From Roseomonas indoligenes (GTDB taxonomy: Bacteria > Pseudomonadota > Alphaproteobacteria > Acetobacterales > Acetobacteraceae), in assembly GCF_017813365.1 (NCBI RefSeq), contig NZ_JAGIZA010000030.1, positions 1-37,915 of the forward strand: a DNA stretch of 37,915 bases, in the 5' to 3' direction. The notes beneath the pieces are model-generated. The model had not been told where the DNA came from. It made no database searches and saw only the letters and a list, made by a program, of their open reading frames with translations. Below, piece by piece: positions 36,198 through 37,915 of the stretch. The position numbers were made by a program, and so were the translations under genes. Position 1 is the first letter of the stretch; the number at the start of each line of letters is the position of its first letter.

Positions 36198-36800
36198 TCA
36201 GCCCGGCGTCGGGTCGTGGTGGACGCGGCGCAGGCGGAAGGCGAGGCTGACGAGGAGGATGCCGCCCAGCACGGCCTGGATCGCCACCACCCAGATCAGC
36301 GCCAGCAATCCGGCCCCTGGCGCCGAGGCCAGCCAGATTCCGAAGAGGATGCCCACGGCGCCCCAGAGGCCGAGCAGCCAGCTTCCGCTGCGCCAGGCGA
36401 GGACGATGCGGAAGATCCCCGTGGCGATGGATCAGGCCGCGACCAGGAGGACAAGCACGATTGCCGAGGCGATCGGCATGGTCATCAACACCACGGCCGC
36501 GACGAGAGAGAGGAGGCCATCAACCCAGAGCCAGCCGGAGTGCGGCCGGGCCGGGCCGGGGAGGGGCACGGCGCTGTGGCCCGTCGCGGCCTGCCAGAGG
36601 GTGAAGACCCCGTCCAGCGCCAGCCAGGCCGCGAGGACGCCGAGGATGACGGCGAGCCCGAGCCCCGGTGCCACGAAGGCGAAGATGCCGAAAAGCACGG
36701 AGACCACCCCGCGGAGCAGCAGCAGCCACCAGCCGCTCGCCAGCGCGCGGACGACGCGGAAACGCCCCTCGGCCGGGGTGGGAAGGGTGGTGGCGGACAT
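36198..36800 (-). pseudogene. HdeD/DUF308-like membrane protein interrupted by TGA
   Basis: From ATG 36800 the frame encodes 122 residues ending MTMPIASAIVLVLLVAA, then TGA at 36432-36434. The same frame goes on for 77 more codons to TGA 36198: SIATGIFRIVLAWRSGSW, WGAVGILFGIWL, LLALIWVVAIQAVLGGILLVSLAFRLR. With the stop read as Trp (TGG), the joint is LLVAAWSIATGIFRI, matching the A-W-x-x-x-T-G-I turn of HdeD-type proteins, and the total length of 200 is right for the family. So it is one gene with a TGG-to-TGA nonsense change at codon 123, six membrane helices reduced to about four. HdeD-like proteins are linked to acid resistance in enterics; function here is unknown. A sequencing error is the alternative. 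Confidence 0.8.
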
Positions 36801-36914
36801 GAGCGTCGGCTCCTGCGCGGGGGACGCCTTTGCAGCGGCAGGCGTGGCGGAAGGTTGCGCTGGCTTACGGCGGAGCCCGCCCGGCGAAAGATTGGGGCCG
36901 ACCAGCGGCCGGTA

Positions 36915-37295
36915 TCAGGCCGCGAGCGCCTCCGCCCGGCTCGGCACCTCGGCCACGAGCGCGTCGATGCCGGGCGTCCAGTGCGGGCCGCCGCGCGGGC
37001 GCGGGGCGAAATGGGCGCGCAGGGCGCGGCTGCCCTCGATGCGGGCCACGTCGAACAGGCGCCATCCCTCGCCGGGATCGTCCGGGCCGCGCGCCAGGCC
37101 AGCGGTCTGCCAGGTCAGCAGGCCGATGCGGCCGGTGCCGGTCCGCCCGATGGCGTGGGGATGCACCACGCGCCAGGCGCCGCCATAGCGCAGCTCCAGC
37201 GCGCGCCGCTCCCGAACCGCGCGGGAGAGGCGGGCGACACGGCGGCGCAGGCGCGGGGAGAGTGACGGGGTAGGAATTGTGGGGTTGCTGGACAC
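36915..37295 (-). CDS. Small WYL-like domain protein
   Basis: 126 residues from GTG 37295. After a basic helix (RLRRRVARLSRAVRERRALELRYG) it reads GGAWRVVHPHAIGRTGTGRIGLLTWQTAG, then GEGWRLFDVARIEGSRAL. This resembles the ligand-sensing WYL fold (Y-G...R-V-V-x-P...G-x-x-x-L...W-R-x-F-x-x-x-R-I), but no helix-turn-helix precedes it, unlike WYL transcription factors. It could be a standalone sensor or a divergent relative. The start lacks a good Shine-Dalgarno. It stands upstream of the broken hdeD-like gene and downstream of tonB on the same strand. Confidence 0.5.
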   Translation of the reverse strand: MSSNPTIPTPSLSPRLRRRVARLSRAVRERRALELRYGGAWRVVHPHAIGRTGTGRIGLLTWQTAGLARGPDDPGEGWRLFDVARIEGSRALRAHFAPRPRGGPHWTPGIDALVAEVPSRAEALAA

Positions 37296-37345
37296 CCGGT
37301 GGATATGGTGTCCAGTCGCTTGTTTTTGAAGGCGGATGACCCGCT

Positions 37346-37915
37346 TCAGCGCAGGCCGAAGCGGATCGGCACGACCAGTTCCACCGTATTCCCCGGCATG
37401 TCGGCGGGGAGGGGCGGCAGGCTCACGCGGCGGAGCATCGCCTCCGCCTCCTCGTCCAGATCGGTCTCGCCGGAACTGCGGACGAGGCGGGCGGAGGCGA
37501 CGCTGCCGTCCCGGCGCAGGACGAACCCCACGGTCACCACGCCCTCGGCGCGCCGCGCACGGGCACCGGGGGGATAGCGCTTCACGCGGTTCAGCGCGGC
37601 GGCGATCTGCCCGACATAGTCGCTGGGCACGCCGCCGGCCGCCCGGGCGGGCGCGGCCGGCGCCGCGGGGGCCGGCGCGGGGGAGGGCACCGGTGCCGGC
37701 GGCGCGGCCACGGGCGGCGCGTAGGGCTGCACGGGCGCCTGCTCTGCCACCTGGGGTCGCACGGGGCGGGGCGCCGGGGCGCGGGGGCGCGGCGGCTGCA
37801 CCACCGGCACGGGCGGGGGCGGCGGGGCAGGGGGCGGCGGAAGCGGCGGGGGCTCCTCCGCGGCCTGCACGGGTGGCGGCTCCGGCGGCGGGGGCGCCTC
37901 TGGCGGTGGTGGGGG
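37346..37915 (-). CDS. tonB: TonB-family energy transducer, C-terminal part (partial)
   Basis: The gene runs off the right edge; 189 codons are visible. The left part is Pro/Ala-rich (PPPPPEAPPPPEPPP and similar), the rigid periplasm-spanning region. The C-terminal domain reads YVGQIAAALNRVKRYPPGARARRAEGVVTVGFVLRRDGSV (in parts: LNRVKRYPPGA, GVVTVGFVLRRDG), then ARLVRSSGETDLDEEAEAMLRR and LPADMPGNTVELVVPIRF. This is the TonB_C fold with the YP motif. TonB passes proton-motive energy from ExbBD to outer-membrane receptors for iron siderophores and similar. The N-terminal membrane anchor is outside the window; exbB and exbD are not seen. Confidence 0.92.
   Translation of the reverse strand, partial: PPPPPEAPPPPEPPPVQAAEEPPPLPPPPAPPPPPVPVVQPPRPRAPAPRPVRPQVAEQAPVQPYAPPVAAPPAPVPSPAPAPAAPAAPARAAGGVPSDYVGQIAAALNRVKRYPPGARARRAEGVVTVGFVLRRDGSVASARLVRSSGETDLDEEAEAMLRRVSLPPLPADMPGNTVELVVPIRFGLR

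Noticed and set aside
36432-36434. Selenocysteine at the in-frame TGA of the hdeD-like gene
   Set aside because: The family has Trp there, no SECIS-like hairpin follows directly, and HdeD proteins are not selenoproteins; a nonsense mutation or base error is simpler.

Overview
The window is a 37.9 kb piece of a GC-rich (about 70% by eye) alphaproteobacterial chromosome, most likely Acetobacteraceae and Roseomonas-like. Supporting this are a GcrA cell-cycle regulator, a CcrM-type GANTC motif cluster beside it, a standalone TatA, an ECF41 sigma factor and dense short operons with GTG/TTG starts. The family assignment is inference; the class assignment is firm. I see no rRNA, tRNA, CRISPR array, transposase or prophage gene.

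Layout. 1-4.5 kb: the tail of UDP-glucose dehydrogenase, then a minus-strand operon of a galectin-like lectin-module protein, a GT4-GT2 fusion glycosyltransferase and an alpha/beta-hydrolase. 4.5-5.4 kb holds no recognisable gene. 5.4-9.3 kb: complete sulfate/thiosulfate ABC importer operon (sbp/cysP-cysT-cysW-cysA). 9.5-11.5 kb: divergent stress genes, a YciE/F-type ferritin-like protein and a manganese catalase. 11.6-13.9 kb: UDP-xylose synthase and CorA. 14-16.3 kb: methionine-salvage genes mtnB-mtnD-mtnC behind tatA. 16.5-19.6 kb: a CHAP lipoprotein, an ECF41 sigma factor with its carboxymuconolactone-decarboxylase partner and a visible ECF41-type promoter, and a Gfo/Idh/MocA oxidoreductase. 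19.9-21.2 kb: truB-rpsO. 21.3-21.9 kb: a gene-free segment with DnaA-box-like sites, an AT-rich stretch and seven GANTC motifs, a candidate replication origin. 21.9-25.2 kb: dnaK-dnaJ. 25.5-28.9 kb: hydrolase, MFS transporter and DegT-type sugar aminotransferase. 29-32.7 kb: phosphonate ABC importer phnC-phnD-phnE-phnE. 33-37.9 kb: gcrA, formamidase family, BaiN/HI0933 flavoprotein, an HdeD-like gene broken by one in-frame TGA, a small WYL-like protein and the C-terminal part of a TonB.

The strongest unexplained structure is a family of eight composite intergenic repeats (R1-R8, about 150-270 bp). They are built from three hairpin modules (A, B, C) whose stems differ in sequence between copies yet stay base-paired. 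Four sit between convergent genes, one splits the phn operon and supplies the sequence just before phnE1, and one is read through by the hydrolase gene at 311-1243. Together with the galectin-like protein, the candidate origin and the gcrA control region, these are the points most worth following up.
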